64,000 nucleotides of DNA, from positions 1,741,644 to 1,805,643 of the forward strand of contig NZ_KB235948.1 in NCBI RefSeq assembly GCF_000332335.1. Reading direction: 5' to 3'. This DNA comes from Kamptonema formosum PCC 10802. GTDB taxonomy: Bacteria > Cyanobacteriota > Cyanobacteriia > Cyanobacteriales > Oscillatoriaceae. The position numbers were made by a program, and so were the translations under genes. The notes under the pieces are model-generated. The model worked only from the letters and a program-made list of their open reading frames with translations. It did no database searches and was not told the origin of the DNA. Positions 40,025-48,762 of the stretch are shown here, in pieces; the stretch's first letter is position 1; each line of letters starts with the position of its first letter.

Positions 40025-40957
40025 ATGGACGTGCAGGAGCTGAAGTTTCTCTTAAAGTTACTGGGCTTTCCCGACGGTCGGGCACCGGTGAGCGAGATTA
40101 AGCCCAATCCAAAAATGAAACCCGCCGAGCGAGACAGCATCTGCCGGTCGCTGCGCGAGCGGGACTTGGTGGCTTATTCTTCGGAAGTGATAAAATTCAC
40201 CATTGCCCCTCCGGGGAAATCCCTGCTCAAGCTAGACACCACCGGCTTGCCGATTACAGACAAAGAACTCAAGGTGCTGCACGCTTGCGCCTCCGCGACG
40301 ATTACCCCCGCCGAAGCTGGCATCCCCGCCGCCAACCGGCAGGAGATAGTCCAAGGGCTAGCAGAGCGGGGCCTGATCAAGGCGGAAAAAACCCAAATCA
40401 AAGATGTCTGGCTGACAGAGCGAGGAAAGGAGTATCTCCTCGACGAGTACATTCCCAAGGGGAGCGCAGTCGAGATCAGCTTGGACATGCTGGCCAATTA
40501 CCTGCGCTTCTTGCGGAAATCCCTGCGGGTGGCTGTCGGGCCGGCAGCCCCCCTGCAGGAAGGGGGGCCGGCAGTAGAGGGCCATACCTTGCGGGAGCGC
40601 CCCGCCGGCACCGCCGTCAGACAGGCGGGAGATTCCCCCCCCTCTTCGCGCCAGACAAAGGAACAGCCGGCACCGGCAGCGGAAAGCCAGCTGACTGACG
40701 CCGATATTTTGCAGGCGATCCGGGATTTGGACAGGCAGCTGGATACGCAAAATTACTTACCGATTTTTCATCTGCGGCAGAAATTAGAGCCGCCGCTGTC
40801 CCGGGAGGAATTAAACCGGGCCCTGTATCGCCTGCAGCGGAGCGATAAAATTGAGCTGAGCTCCTTGCAAGAAGCGATCGCATACACCCCAGAACAGCTT
40901 GAGGCCGGCATTACCCAAGATGTCGGAGGGCCGCTATTTTTTATTATTGTGATTTAG
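40025..40957 (+). CDS. Winged-helix protein leading the ATPase locus
   Basis: 310 aa from the ATG at 40025 (MDVQELKFLLKLLGF); the frame is open to 39908 without conserved sequence. Two N-terminal winged-helix-like units (AERDSICRSLRERDLVAYSSEVIKFTIAPPG and NRQEIVQGLAERGLIKAEKTQIKDVWLTERGKEYL), a Pro-rich linker (about 195-235), then a third unit, FHLRQKLEPPLSREELNRALYRLQRSDKIELSSLQE, ending in a strongly hydrophobic VGGPLFFIIVI. Such proteins usually bind DNA. It precedes the two tandem ATPases by 177 bp on the same strand. Function unknown; it could regulate or work with them. Confidence 0.7.
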   Translation: MDVQELKFLLKLLGFPDGRAPVSEIKPNPKMKPAERDSICRSLRERDLVAYSSEVIKFTIAPPGKSLLKLDTTGLPITDKELKVLHACASATITPAEAGIPAANRQEIVQGLAERGLIKAEKTQIKDVWLTERGKEYLLDEYIPKGSAVEISLDMLANYLRFLRKSLRVAVGPAAPLQEGGPAVEGHTLRERPAGTAVRQAGDSPPSSRQTKEQPAPAAESQLTDADILQAIRDLDRQLDTQNYLPIFHLRQKLEPPLSREELNRALYRLQRSDKIELSSLQEAIAYTPEQLEAGITQDVGGPLFFIIVI

Positions 40958-41008
40958 TAGCCCTGTATGTAAATAACCCCGCAGGGCATCACCCCCTCTC
41001 CGTTTTTG

Positions 41009-41072
41009 GGACAGGCGGGACGCCTGTCCTACGCCTCCTCACCCTATTCTCGTTCCCAGCTTCAGGCTAGGA
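41009..41072. repeat. GGACAGGCG and CGTTCCCAGC palindromes in tandem
   Basis: GGACAGGCGGGACGCCTGTCC at 41009-41029, then CTCGTTCCCAGCTTCAGGCTAGGAATG at about 41045-41072, followed by GGAGGCTCCGCCTCC. Members of two repeat families side by side, between the winged-helix gene and the first ATPase. Confidence 0.85.
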
Positions 41073-41134
41073 ATGAAATAGGGAGGCTCCGCCTCCCCCA
41101 ATTCCAAATCTAAAGTCTAAAATCTAAAATCGCC

Positions 41135-43261
41135 GTGGCATCCATAGATCAAATAATTCAACGAGACCCCAACCCCTTTGACGCCGAGACTTTTTGGTCG
41201 GGTAACTTTTGGCAGGAGCAGCAAAACCCAGCGCTCACTGTTGATTCCATTCATCAAGAAGCGATAGCTGAAATCGAACTGTTTCTCGACTTCGTGGCGA
41301 AAGATCACCGCACCCGCACCCTGATGCTGGAAGGCGAAACCGGCTCGGGCAAGACCTATTTATTAGGCCGGCTCAAACGCATCCTCAATCCCAAAGCCTT
41401 TTTCGTCTACATCGAACCATTTACCGCCAGCGACCACATCTGGCGGCACATCCTGCGCTACACTGTAGATAGCTTGCTGGAAGTTCCGCAAGGGCGAGAG
41501 GAGTCCCAATTGCTCATCTGGCTCAAGGGTCTGTCGGAATTCAAACAGCGCAGCATTTTCGACATGATCCGGGGCGACCGGCAACTTTTCATTCGCAACC
41601 TCAGGGAAAGCTATCCCGCCGGCATCTACAACGCAGCGGAATTTTTTGGCGTATTGTACGACCTCACCAATCCCAAACTGTCCTCCCTCGCCTGTGAGTG
41701 GTTGCGGGGCGACGACTTGGACGAAGAGAGTTTAAAGCTGCTGCGCGTCGGGCACTCGATTGACACCGAAGACGCCGCCCAGAAAATTCTCGCCAACTTT
41801 GGCAGAATTTCTGCAGAAACCCAGCCGATTGTGCTATGTTTTGACCAGCTAGACAACATCGCCCGCTTGCCAGACGGAGCGATTGACCTGCAAACGCTGT
41901 TCAGCGTCAACTCCGTCATTCACAACCAGAAGCTGAAAAACTTTCTGGTCATGGTTAGCATTATAACAGATACTTGGCGGCAGAATGCGAGCCGCATCCA
42001 GCCGACAGATAAAGACCGGATTGACGGGACGATTAAACTCAAGCAAATCAGCCTCGATCAAGCCGAATCGCTGTGGATGAGCCGGCTGTACACCCTGTAC
42101 CGGCAGGCGTCTCCCCCGCCTCCCTCACCCATTTACCCCTTAACCAGGGCAATGCTGGAAGAGAAATTTCCGGGCGGCAAAACCAGGCCCAGAAATGTCC
42201 TGATTTTGGGCCGGCAGCTATTTCAGGACTTCAAAGTCGGGCTCGTCCGGCACGATGTCGGGCAAACCGAAATCATTGCAGCCGCACTCCCCCAACTCCC
42301 ACCGGCTCGAGGGGAGGCGCTGAAAATTGCTGCACCGGCAGTTGCACCGGCAGTTGCACCGGCAGTTGCACCGGCAGTTGCACCGGCAGTTGCACCGGCT
42401 GCTGTTGAGAATGGGTTCGACGCCATCGCCGCCTTCAAATTGGTGTGGTTGCGGAAATTAACTCAAACCCAGCAGAGAATCACTCGAATTCGCCAATTCT
42501 CCTCCCCGGAACTGATACAGATGCTAGCAGAAGCCCTGGGGGCTTTGCAAGTAGAAGATATTCAGCCGCGACTGCTGCCGAGCCGCACCTATGCCAGCTA
42601 TTCGCTAAGCTACTGGCTGCCGGAACAGTCCCAGCGGGTTGGGGTTGTCTGGAGCGAAGACATGAACAGGACCAAATTTTGCAACCTGATCAAGGTCTGT
42701 CAAGAAGCGGTCGAGGAAAATCTCTGCCAAACCCTGCAGCTGATTCGGTTTGAGGGAGTCGGGACACCCAGCAATATGGGGTACAAGCTCTACACGCAAC
42801 TGTTCAGCGATACCCCCCACAATCACCTGATGCCGGACTTGTCCTCGGTGCAGTACCTGGCAACTTATCACAGTTTGGTGAATGACGCTTATTCTGGGGA
42901 TTTGGTCGTTGGGCAAGAAACTCCCGATATTAAGGAGCTGGAAGCCTGGGTGCGGGAGTCCAAGATTTTGCAGGACTGCCAGCTGTTGGGGGATTTAGGG
43001 ATTGTGCGGGTTCCCCTATTCAGGGAGGAAAACAAGGCGGAGTGGCTGCCGGTGGAAGATTTCTTGCTGAATCGGGTGCGCAACCAGCAGTGCCTGGCTC
43101 GACAGCGGCTGATCCAAGAAACGGTCAGCCAGTTTTCTTATATGAGTGAAGAGCGCGTCAACCAGCTGATTGAACATCTGTGTGAGGAGAATCACCAGAT
43201 TAAAATTCTCGACCCACAGGCGAAGCTAGATGACCAGCTGGTGTATGTGCGGCAGAAGTAG
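41135..43261 (+). CDS. P-loop ATPase, first of two tandem paralogues
   Basis: 708 aa, GTG start at 41135 (MASIDQIIQRDPNPFD). Walker A is GETGSGKT (67-74), the Walker-B-like strand is PIVLCFDQLDN (231-241, Asp at 237), and sensor-like features follow (FLVMVSIITDTWRQNASRI). This is the architecture of AAA/STAND-type ATPases. A linker near 400-425 contains six APAV units coded by a 12-bp DNA repeat. The C-terminal half has a second globular region (SRTYASYSLSYWLPEQSQRVGVVWSED, YLATYHSLVNDAYSGDLVVGQETPD) and ends in a winged-helix-like unit (RQRLIQETVSQFSYMSEERVNQLIEHLCEEN). The 689-aa neighbour is clearly a paralogue. No enzyme domain is fused. Role unknown; a DNA-linked or defence function is inference. 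Confidence 0.85.
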   Translation: MASIDQIIQRDPNPFDAETFWSGNFWQEQQNPALTVDSIHQEAIAEIELFLDFVAKDHRTRTLMLEGETGSGKTYLLGRLKRILNPKAFFVYIEPFTASDHIWRHILRYTVDSLLEVPQGREESQLLIWLKGLSEFKQRSIFDMIRGDRQLFIRNLRESYPAGIYNAAEFFGVLYDLTNPKLSSLACEWLRGDDLDEESLKLLRVGHSIDTEDAAQKILANFGRISAETQPIVLCFDQLDNIARLPDGAIDLQTLFSVNSVIHNQKLKNFLVMVSIITDTWRQNASRIQPTDKDRIDGTIKLKQISLDQAESLWMSRLYTLYRQASPPPPSPIYPLTRAMLEEKFPGGKTRPRNVLILGRQLFQDFKVGLVRHDVGQTEIIAAALPQLPPARGEALKIAAPAVAPAVAPAVAPAVAPAVAPAAVENGFDAIAAFKLVWLRKLTQTQQRITRIRQFSSPELIQMLAEALGALQVEDIQPRLLPSRTYASYSLSYWLPEQSQRVGVVWSEDMNRTKFCNLIKVCQEAVEENLCQTLQLIRFEGVGTPSNMGYKLYTQLFSDTPHNHLMPDLSSVQYLATYHSLVNDAYSGDLVVGQETPDIKELEAWVRESKILQDCQLLGDLGIVRVPLFREENKAEWLPVEDFLLNRVRNQQCLARQRLIQETVSQFSYMSEERVNQLIEHLCEENHQIKILDPQAKLDDQLVYVRQK
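42332..42403. repeat. 12-bp repeat GCACCGGCAGTT, six copies, inside the first ATPase gene
   Basis: Perfect tandem copies encode APAV six times in the linker between the ATPase core and the C-terminal half. The second ATPase lacks them, so the expansion arose after the duplication. Confidence 0.95.
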
Positions 43262-43367
43262 TGACGTGTCTCTCGTTGCGCGGGGCCAAAAAAATGCGCC
43301 CCTACAGTAGGGGCGGGCCAATTTCGCCCGCCCAGAACGAAAAAAAATCTTCCAACGAGGTGGCAGT

Positions 43368-45437
43368 GTGGCATCCATTTATCAAATCATCCGACGAGAA
43401 GTGAACCCATTTGACTCTACAACGTTTAGACCTGGTAACTTTTGGCAAGAGCAGCAAGATTCGGCGCTGACGGTTGAGTCGATTCACCAGGGAGTGGTTG
43501 CGGAAATCGAGGAAGTTCTCGACAGAGTGGCCAAAGACCACCGCACTCGCACGCTCCTGCTTGCCGGCGATTCCGGTTCCGGCAAAAGTTATCTGTTAGG
43601 CCGGCTGAAACGGCTGTTTAACTCGAAAGCCTTTTTTGCCTACATCGGGCCTTGGCCAGACAGTGACTTCATCTGGCGTCACACTCTGCGCAATACCGTG
43701 GACAGCCTGATGTGCGTCCCCGATGGCAAACAAGAGTCCCAGCTGTTGCTGTGGCTCAAGAGTCTGCCGGCGTTACGAAGCGAAAACCCCATCAAGCAAC
43801 TGCTGGGTGAGCGGCAATTTTTTATCCACCACTTAAAGATCACTTACCAAAAGGGCATCTACAATGCGAATGAATTTTTTGGGGTACTCTACGCTCTCAC
43901 CAATCCAGAACTGTACCCTTTAGCCTGTGACTGGTTGAAAGGAGACAACTTGGATGACGAAGCTCTCGCTGCTTTGCGGGTTAAACGCGCCATCGAGACA
44001 GAAGAGATGGCGCGGAACATTCTGGCGAATTTTGGCCTGATTTCTGCGGCAACTCAGCCGATTGTCCTGTGCTTCGACAATCTCGACAACATCGACCGGG
44101 CGCTGGATGGGTTTATCAATCTGCAAGCCCTGTTTAATGTCAACTCGATTCTTCACAACCAAAAGCTGAAGAATTTCATGGTGATTGTCAGCATTGTTAC
44201 GAATACTTGGAAGGAAAATTCCAAGCGCGTCCAGCCGGCGGACAAAGCCAGACTGGATTCGGAAATTCGCCTGCAACCGATTAATATAGATCAAGCGGAG
44301 GCGCTGTGGGCGAGCCGGCTTTACCCCCTGCACCGGCAAGCCAACCCCAAACCCCCATCGCCGATTTACCCCTTAAGCCGCAAACATTTAGAGGAGAAAT
44401 TCCCCGGAGGCAAAACCCGCCCCCGCTATGTGCTTATGCTGGGTCGCCAGCTGTTCCAAGAGGTAAAAACTAAGGGGCTGGCAGATAGCTACTGGGATGC
44501 CGGTGACGACCCGCTAGACCCGCTGGCCGCTTTTCAATTGCTCTGGCTCAAGGAATTCAGTAAAATTGAGGACAAGATTTTTCGCATCCGCCAGCTTTCG
44601 GCACCGGAGCTGATTCAGATGTTGCGAGAAGCTTTAGCCGCTCTGCAAGTGCACGGGATTATGCCGAAACTCTTGCCGAGCCAGACTTATGCCAGCTATT
44701 CCCTCAGCTATCACTTACCGCTTCAGCTGGGACGAATCGGGGTTGTCTGGACGGAAGACCCGAACTTAACCAGCTTTTGCAATATGATGAAGGCTTGTCA
44801 GAAGGCGGTGAGGGACAATCTGTGTCAAACGATATATCTATTTCGGGCTGAAGATATAGGATCGCCGAAAAACCAGGGGTACAAACTCTACAGTCAATTT
44901 TTCACCGGCACCCCCCACCGCCACCTGGTTCCCGATATGACTTCTGTCCACTATCTGGCAACTTATCACAATTTTGTCAATGCAGCTTGTGCCGGCGAGC
45001 TAGTGGTGGGGGACCGCACTCCCAATTTGAGCGAGTTAGAAGTCTTGATTCGCAAGTCAAAGGTTTTGCAGGACTGTCCTTTATTGCAGAAGTTAGGGAT
45101 TTTTACGGGTTCTACCTACGACATCCCCTCCCAGCCGCCGGTGGGATCTCCCGCCGGCACTCCCGCAGTGCCCGCACGCCAACGGCGGGGAGAGGCGGAG
45201 CGCAAGCATCTCGCTCAGCCTTTTAGGGAAGTTAAGGAGTTTTTGCTGAATTTGATGAAAACTCAGAAGATGATGGGGCGCACGGTTCTGGCTCAGAATG
45301 CTGTGGAGCAGTTTCCTTTGGTGGGCGAATCTCAGGTTGCGGAATTGATTGAGCAGCTGTGTCAGGAGAATCACATCGTGATTCTGGAACCCGACGCGCC
45401 GGTGGAGGCGCAATTGGTTTGTTTGGTGAGTAAATAG
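43368..45437 (+). CDS. P-loop ATPase, second of two tandem paralogues
   Basis: 689 aa, GTG start at 43368 with GAGGTGG just upstream. It lines up with the first ATPase almost without gaps: Walker A GDSGSGKS (67-74), Walker-B-like PIVLCFDNLDN, VIVSIVTNTWKENSKRV, SQTYASYSLSYHLP, YLATYHNFVNAACAGELVVGDRTPN and a C-terminal LIEQLCQENHIVILEPDAPVEAQLVCLV. Unlike its neighbour it has a 30-residue insert near 595-625 rich in Pro/Gly (QPPVGSPAGTPAVPARQRRG) and no APAV linker. 106 bp separate the two genes. Two similar but diverged ATPases suggest a hetero-oligomer or specialised copies. Confidence 0.85.
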   Translation: MASIYQIIRREVNPFDSTTFRPGNFWQEQQDSALTVESIHQGVVAEIEEVLDRVAKDHRTRTLLLAGDSGSGKSYLLGRLKRLFNSKAFFAYIGPWPDSDFIWRHTLRNTVDSLMCVPDGKQESQLLLWLKSLPALRSENPIKQLLGERQFFIHHLKITYQKGIYNANEFFGVLYALTNPELYPLACDWLKGDNLDDEALAALRVKRAIETEEMARNILANFGLISAATQPIVLCFDNLDNIDRALDGFINLQALFNVNSILHNQKLKNFMVIVSIVTNTWKENSKRVQPADKARLDSEIRLQPINIDQAEALWASRLYPLHRQANPKPPSPIYPLSRKHLEEKFPGGKTRPRYVLMLGRQLFQEVKTKGLADSYWDAGDDPLDPLAAFQLLWLKEFSKIEDKIFRIRQLSAPELIQMLREALAALQVHGIMPKLLPSQTYASYSLSYHLPLQLGRIGVVWTEDPNLTSFCNMMKACQKAVRDNLCQTIYLFRAEDIGSPKNQGYKLYSQFFTGTPHRHLVPDMTSVHYLATYHNFVNAACAGELVVGDRTPNLSELEVLIRKSKVLQDCPLLQKLGIFTGSTYDIPSQPPVGSPAGTPAVPARQRRGEAERKHLAQPFREVKEFLLNLMKTQKMMGRTVLAQNAVEQFPLVGESQVAELIEQLCQENHIVILEPDAPVEAQLVCLVSK

Positions 45438-45458
45438 TAGGGTGCCGTATGTTCTTGA

Positions 45459-45479
45459 GGGCAGGCGAGACGCCTGCCC
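45459..45479. repeat. GGGCAGGCGAGACGCCTGCCC palindrome
   Basis: Copy of the GACAGGCG family in the 92-bp gap between the convergent second ATPase and ParB-like genes. May end both transcripts. Confidence 0.8.
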
Positions 45480-45529
45480 TACGGGTTTCCCTGCCGGTGC
45501 CTCGTTCCGAGGATAAACTCCCCTACAGC

Positions 45530-46360
45530 CTAATCAAGGATCTCTCCAATCTCTTGCAGCTTTTGGTAAGTTCCCTTCGCAAAGCCCTCAATTTTATTAG
45601 GGCCCGTCTTAGTAGATTTTTCAAGGTTATCCCAACTTAAAATTTTCCCGGGTTTCTTCCAGTATTCAATGGCTTGGCATGAGGCTTTTATTTGATTGGG
45701 TGTGGCTTTAATCTCTTTCAATGCCCGCTGAATTTCTGCGCGGGTTGCCTCCCGTAAATTCAACTTGGCGGGTTGGGCGGGTTTGGCGGATTTCGGTGTT
45801 TGGACAGCTTCAGGCTCTCTCTCAGGTGCCGGCTGGCTGATTTCCTGCGGTTCCAGTTGCTTTTTCACAGCATCTTCCACCATCCCCCTGAGAGATTGCT
45901 CCATTTTATGGCTGATGGCATCTACTCTCTCCTCCAAGGATTTCCCCAGTTGCAGCAGCAGATTTTTTATCTCTTGCATGTCCCCAGAAGAAGACGTTAG
46001 GGGAGGTTGGGCTTCAATGCTAGAAGCCGCCGGCTGCCGGCTGTCAGATTCTCGCATCCTGAGCGCTTTAATTTGCTCTAGGAGGACTTCCTCATTCTCA
46101 GCATCAATGATAAATGCCCCGATCATCTCGCCCTTCCGAGGATCTATCTCCCTCGCTCTTGCAGCAACATGGTACTCAAAATCTCCGCCCACCACCTCGT
46201 AAGATTCCAGACTCGTCCTCCGAATAACGAGGGGGTTGATGATTCCTTCGGCTTTTAAGACTAACTGGGCAGCCCGCTCCAACTCCTCCTCGGAAAAATT
46301 CGAGCGGGGGACCGCAGAGTTAATCTTTTTCACAGCGACAAGCGCAGTTGAGAGTTTCAT
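45530..46360 (-). CDS. ParB-like protein
   Basis: 276 aa. The N-terminal ~100 residues (VAVKKINSAVPRSNFSEEELERAAQLVLKAEGIINPLVIRR, then YEVVGGDFEYHVAARAREID) have the ParB/Srx N-domain pattern, with a variant of the GERRxRA box. A Pro-rich, coiled central part follows. The C-terminal region (LREATRAEIQRALKEIKATPNQIKASCQAIEYW, KTGPNKIEGFAKGTYQKLQEI) may hold a small DNA-binding unit, but I see no canonical ParB HTH. Its ATG at 46360 directly follows the TAA of the nuclease-ParA gene, so they are translationally coupled and probably form one complex. Confidence 0.8.
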   Translation of the reverse strand: MKLSTALVAVKKINSAVPRSNFSEEELERAAQLVLKAEGIINPLVIRRTSLESYEVVGGDFEYHVAARAREIDPRKGEMIGAFIIDAENEEVLLEQIKALRMRESDSRQPAASSIEAQPPLTSSSGDMQEIKNLLLQLGKSLEERVDAISHKMEQSLRGMVEDAVKKQLEPQEISQPAPEREPEAVQTPKSAKPAQPAKLNLREATRAEIQRALKEIKATPNQIKASCQAIEYWKKPGKILSWDNLEKSTKTGPNKIEGFAKGTYQKLQEIGEILD

Positions 46361-47989
46361 TTATTCAGTCCTATTGCCTATTGCTTTCAAAACTTCTTTA
46401 GCCAGCTGTTCAAATTCTTTGGCGGATTCGCCAAAGGGCTTAAAATCAAACACAGACCTGGGGTCTGGAATCTGCAAGTCTCCTACATATAGCGTCTGCT
46501 CTAGGCACTTTGACAGCTCATCCCTTTGATAGATAATCGTATTCATTACCTTCAAGTCATACCGTTTTGGCACGATTTCTATGTGTCTGGGTAAAGTATA
46601 TTCTATGAATCGAGCATTTGTCGAGATTTTACAAGGAAGAACTCCCAGGATCTCTATGGGTTGCTTGCTGATAAACCTCCTGAACTCATTTGTCTTTTTT
46701 ACGAAAGTTTTTACATTGACCAGCCCCTGGTTGGCAAAGGGCTTCAGATCCGAAGGAACGATCAGGTAGTCCGCTGTAATCAGCGCAATCCGGGCGTAAA
46801 GGTTCAGCGATGGGGGCGTGTCAATAATTACAATATCATATTTATCTTCTACATCCTTGAGTTTCTTTACGAGCATCAGCTTGCTGTAATCCAGCCGGTT
46901 CAGCTCATCTTCATACTGCATCAAAGTGATGTGGGAGGGCACAACATCAATTTCTGGATCGTTATACTGGGATTTCTTCGCAACTTCTTGGATGGAGTAG
47001 AAGTCTTCTGACTGCAAGACGTGGGCGACATGGCAGTCTTTGATATCATCAAACTCCTCATCCTCAAATTTTACCAGGCCGGCGGCAAATGTCGTGTTGG
47101 CTTGGCTGTCCAAATCGATGACCAGGACTCTCTTGCCTTTTTTTCTCAGCGCAGCTGCTAGGTTGACCACAGTTGTTGTCTTGCCTACGCCACCCTTGTT
47201 GTGATAAACTGCAATTATTTTCACAGGATGTTGCCTCTTGACTTCGGAACTTGGAGCGCAGATGGGTTGCGGGTTGACTTGAACCGGCTGAGGTGCCGGC
47301 TCAGGTGCCGGCTCAGGTGCTGCTACCCCCTCAAAAGTTTGCTGGGAGATGGGTTGAGGGTGTTGCGCACCAGAAGGATGATTGAAACTTTTCCCACTCC
47401 TCGAAAATCCCCTCTCGCTCCCCCTCCCCGTGCGCGGGGAGGGGGTTGGGGGGTGGGGTTCTTCATCGCACAAATGTGCGACGCCTGGTTGAGAGGGGAG
47501 TGGGTTCGGCTGAGACTCTAGCACTGCGGGAGACCTTAGAGCCGGTCTTGTCTTCAGGCTGTCTTTCCCAATTATAGCTTTAATCTCTTCGATTTTAGCA
47601 TCAACTTCTTTCCCCTCACACTGAAAGACTAGCTCAATATCATCACTTATTTTTTCATAGATTCGGAGTTCTTTGCCATTCGTCAGCAGCCCGTACCGGA
47701 TATTCAAGCTTGTCAGGTAACGCCTGAATTTCCGGAGATGCCGGTCTAATTTTTGCCGGGGGGACTTCGCCTCGATAACCACACTCAGCGGCGAGCTGGC
47801 ATCCAGCACAAATGGCAGCCTTTGGGTGGCAAATGCTAAGAAATCTAAACGGATCGTCCCAAAACTGACTTCTTGATGCCAAGTTTCGGGAGGGTAGCCT
47901 AACTTCGGGAGTAGATAGCTGACAATGAGTTTGCTTTCTACTTCGCTCTCGTTGCGGCAAAACTCAGGATTGAAACTCAATTCTGACAT
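46361..47989 (-). CDS. PD-(D/E)xK nuclease fused to a ParA ATPase
   Basis: 542 aa. Residues about 10-125 resemble the HsdR N-terminal nuclease domain: NESEVESKLIVSYLLPKLGY, FGTIRLDFLAFA (Asp 49) and VVIEAKSPRQ (Glu 73-Ala-Lys 75), a complete PD-(D/E)xK site. A Pro-rich linker (about 150-250) follows, part of which (PHPPTPSPRTGRGS) is coded by a G/C-rich dispersed repeat. Residues about 255-540 are a ParA ATPase with deviant Walker A HNKGGVGKTTT (263-273), switch region DLDSQANTTFAAGL, and Walker B YDIVIIDTPPSLN. ParA ATPases normally position DNA or protein cargo; a nuclease domain on one is unusual. ATG at 47989. The coupled ParB-like gene follows. A DNA-maintenance or defence role is inference. 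Confidence 0.88.
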   Translation of the reverse strand: MSELSFNPEFCRNESEVESKLIVSYLLPKLGYPPETWHQEVSFGTIRLDFLAFATQRLPFVLDASSPLSVVIEAKSPRQKLDRHLRKFRRYLTSLNIRYGLLTNGKELRIYEKISDDIELVFQCEGKEVDAKIEEIKAIIGKDSLKTRPALRSPAVLESQPNPLPSQPGVAHLCDEEPHPPTPSPRTGRGSERGFSRSGKSFNHPSGAQHPQPISQQTFEGVAAPEPAPEPAPQPVQVNPQPICAPSSEVKRQHPVKIIAVYHNKGGVGKTTTVVNLAAALRKKGKRVLVIDLDSQANTTFAAGLVKFEDEEFDDIKDCHVAHVLQSEDFYSIQEVAKKSQYNDPEIDVVPSHITLMQYEDELNRLDYSKLMLVKKLKDVEDKYDIVIIDTPPSLNLYARIALITADYLIVPSDLKPFANQGLVNVKTFVKKTNEFRRFISKQPIEILGVLPCKISTNARFIEYTLPRHIEIVPKRYDLKVMNTIIYQRDELSKCLEQTLYVGDLQIPDPRSVFDFKPFGESAKEFEQLAKEVLKAIGNRTE

Positions 47990-48324
47990 GACTTTGTAGT
48001 GTGGGACCCCCTTGGGGGGATGCTTCTCCCTTGCGCACCGCGAATATGTTCTGACTCAATCTCACCCATCCGCAACCTCTCGCCCGATCTATCTGCCTTC
48101 CTGAGACGCTCCCCGAGAACACCTCTTAAGTTTCATATTATCTCTTAGAGCGATCTTTGGCAAGACCCTGCTGTCACTTAAATTGGCTAACTGTAGCGTT
48201 CCTCCTTGGGGGGAACGCTACCCACTTACCTGCGAAACATATAACCGGCAATTTGTCAAGCCTTTACCCAGAAACCAGAAACCCGGTTTCTTCAAGAAAC
48301 CGGGTTTCTCAACGCTCGGCTCGA
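47990..48324. other. Intergenic region with GAAACC palindromes
   Basis: About 330 bp. GAAACCCGGTTTC and GAAACCGGGTTTC in close succession (48277-48309) lie 15 bp beyond the HHL1-like stop and probably terminate it. The rest contains the promoter of the nuclease-ParA operon; no other feature recognised. Confidence 0.6.
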
Positions 48325-48762
48325 TTAAGCCTGCTTCTTGAGCAGCGCAGAGAAGCTCTCCCTCACCCGGTCGATCGCCCCTTGAAGGATGCCGGCGGGA
48401 GAGGGCTGGGGCTCAACCGCCAGCTGGATTGGCTCATCGGCAAAGTCAGCTCCCTTGAGCCGGTAGCCGTATTCCAGATTTTGCTGGTTCTTGCGCAGCA
48501 CCGGAAACAGGCGAAAAGCCCCTTGGCGCAACTCTTGGGCGCTGTCGGAGATCGCTTTATTAATCTGGCTGGACCGGCTCACCGCCAGAGATCCCACGGG
48601 ATACCAGTTCTTCTTGTCCTTAATCCGAATGTAGATATTAAACTCTGGCATGCCGTCCGTCTTCATCTTTTCGTACTGATCGGCGGCTTTGGCGCGTTTT
48701 TGGGCGCTTTGGCTCGATTTCTTGGGGGTCTGAACTTTGCCGAATCCAGTGCCGGTGGTCAT
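48325..48762 (-). CDS. HHL1-like protein
   Basis: 145 aa from the ATG at 48762 (MTTGTGFGKVQTPKK), with AAGGAG about 8 bp upstream; the frame is open further to 48834. The core (MPEFNIYIRIKDKKNWYPVGSLAVSRSSQINKAISDSAQELRQGAFRLFPVLRK and LEYGYRLK) matches the cyanobacterial relatives of plant HHL1 (hypersensitive to high light 1), which in chloroplasts protects photosystem II. A basic, Lys/Ala-rich N terminus precedes it. Function in cyanobacteria is inferred from the plant protein. Confidence 0.8.
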   Translation of the reverse strand: MTTGTGFGKVQTPKKSSQSAQKRAKAADQYEKMKTDGMPEFNIYIRIKDKKNWYPVGSLAVSRSSQINKAISDSAQELRQGAFRLFPVLRKNQQNLEYGYRLKGADFADEPIQLAVEPQPSPAGILQGAIDRVRESFSALLKKQA

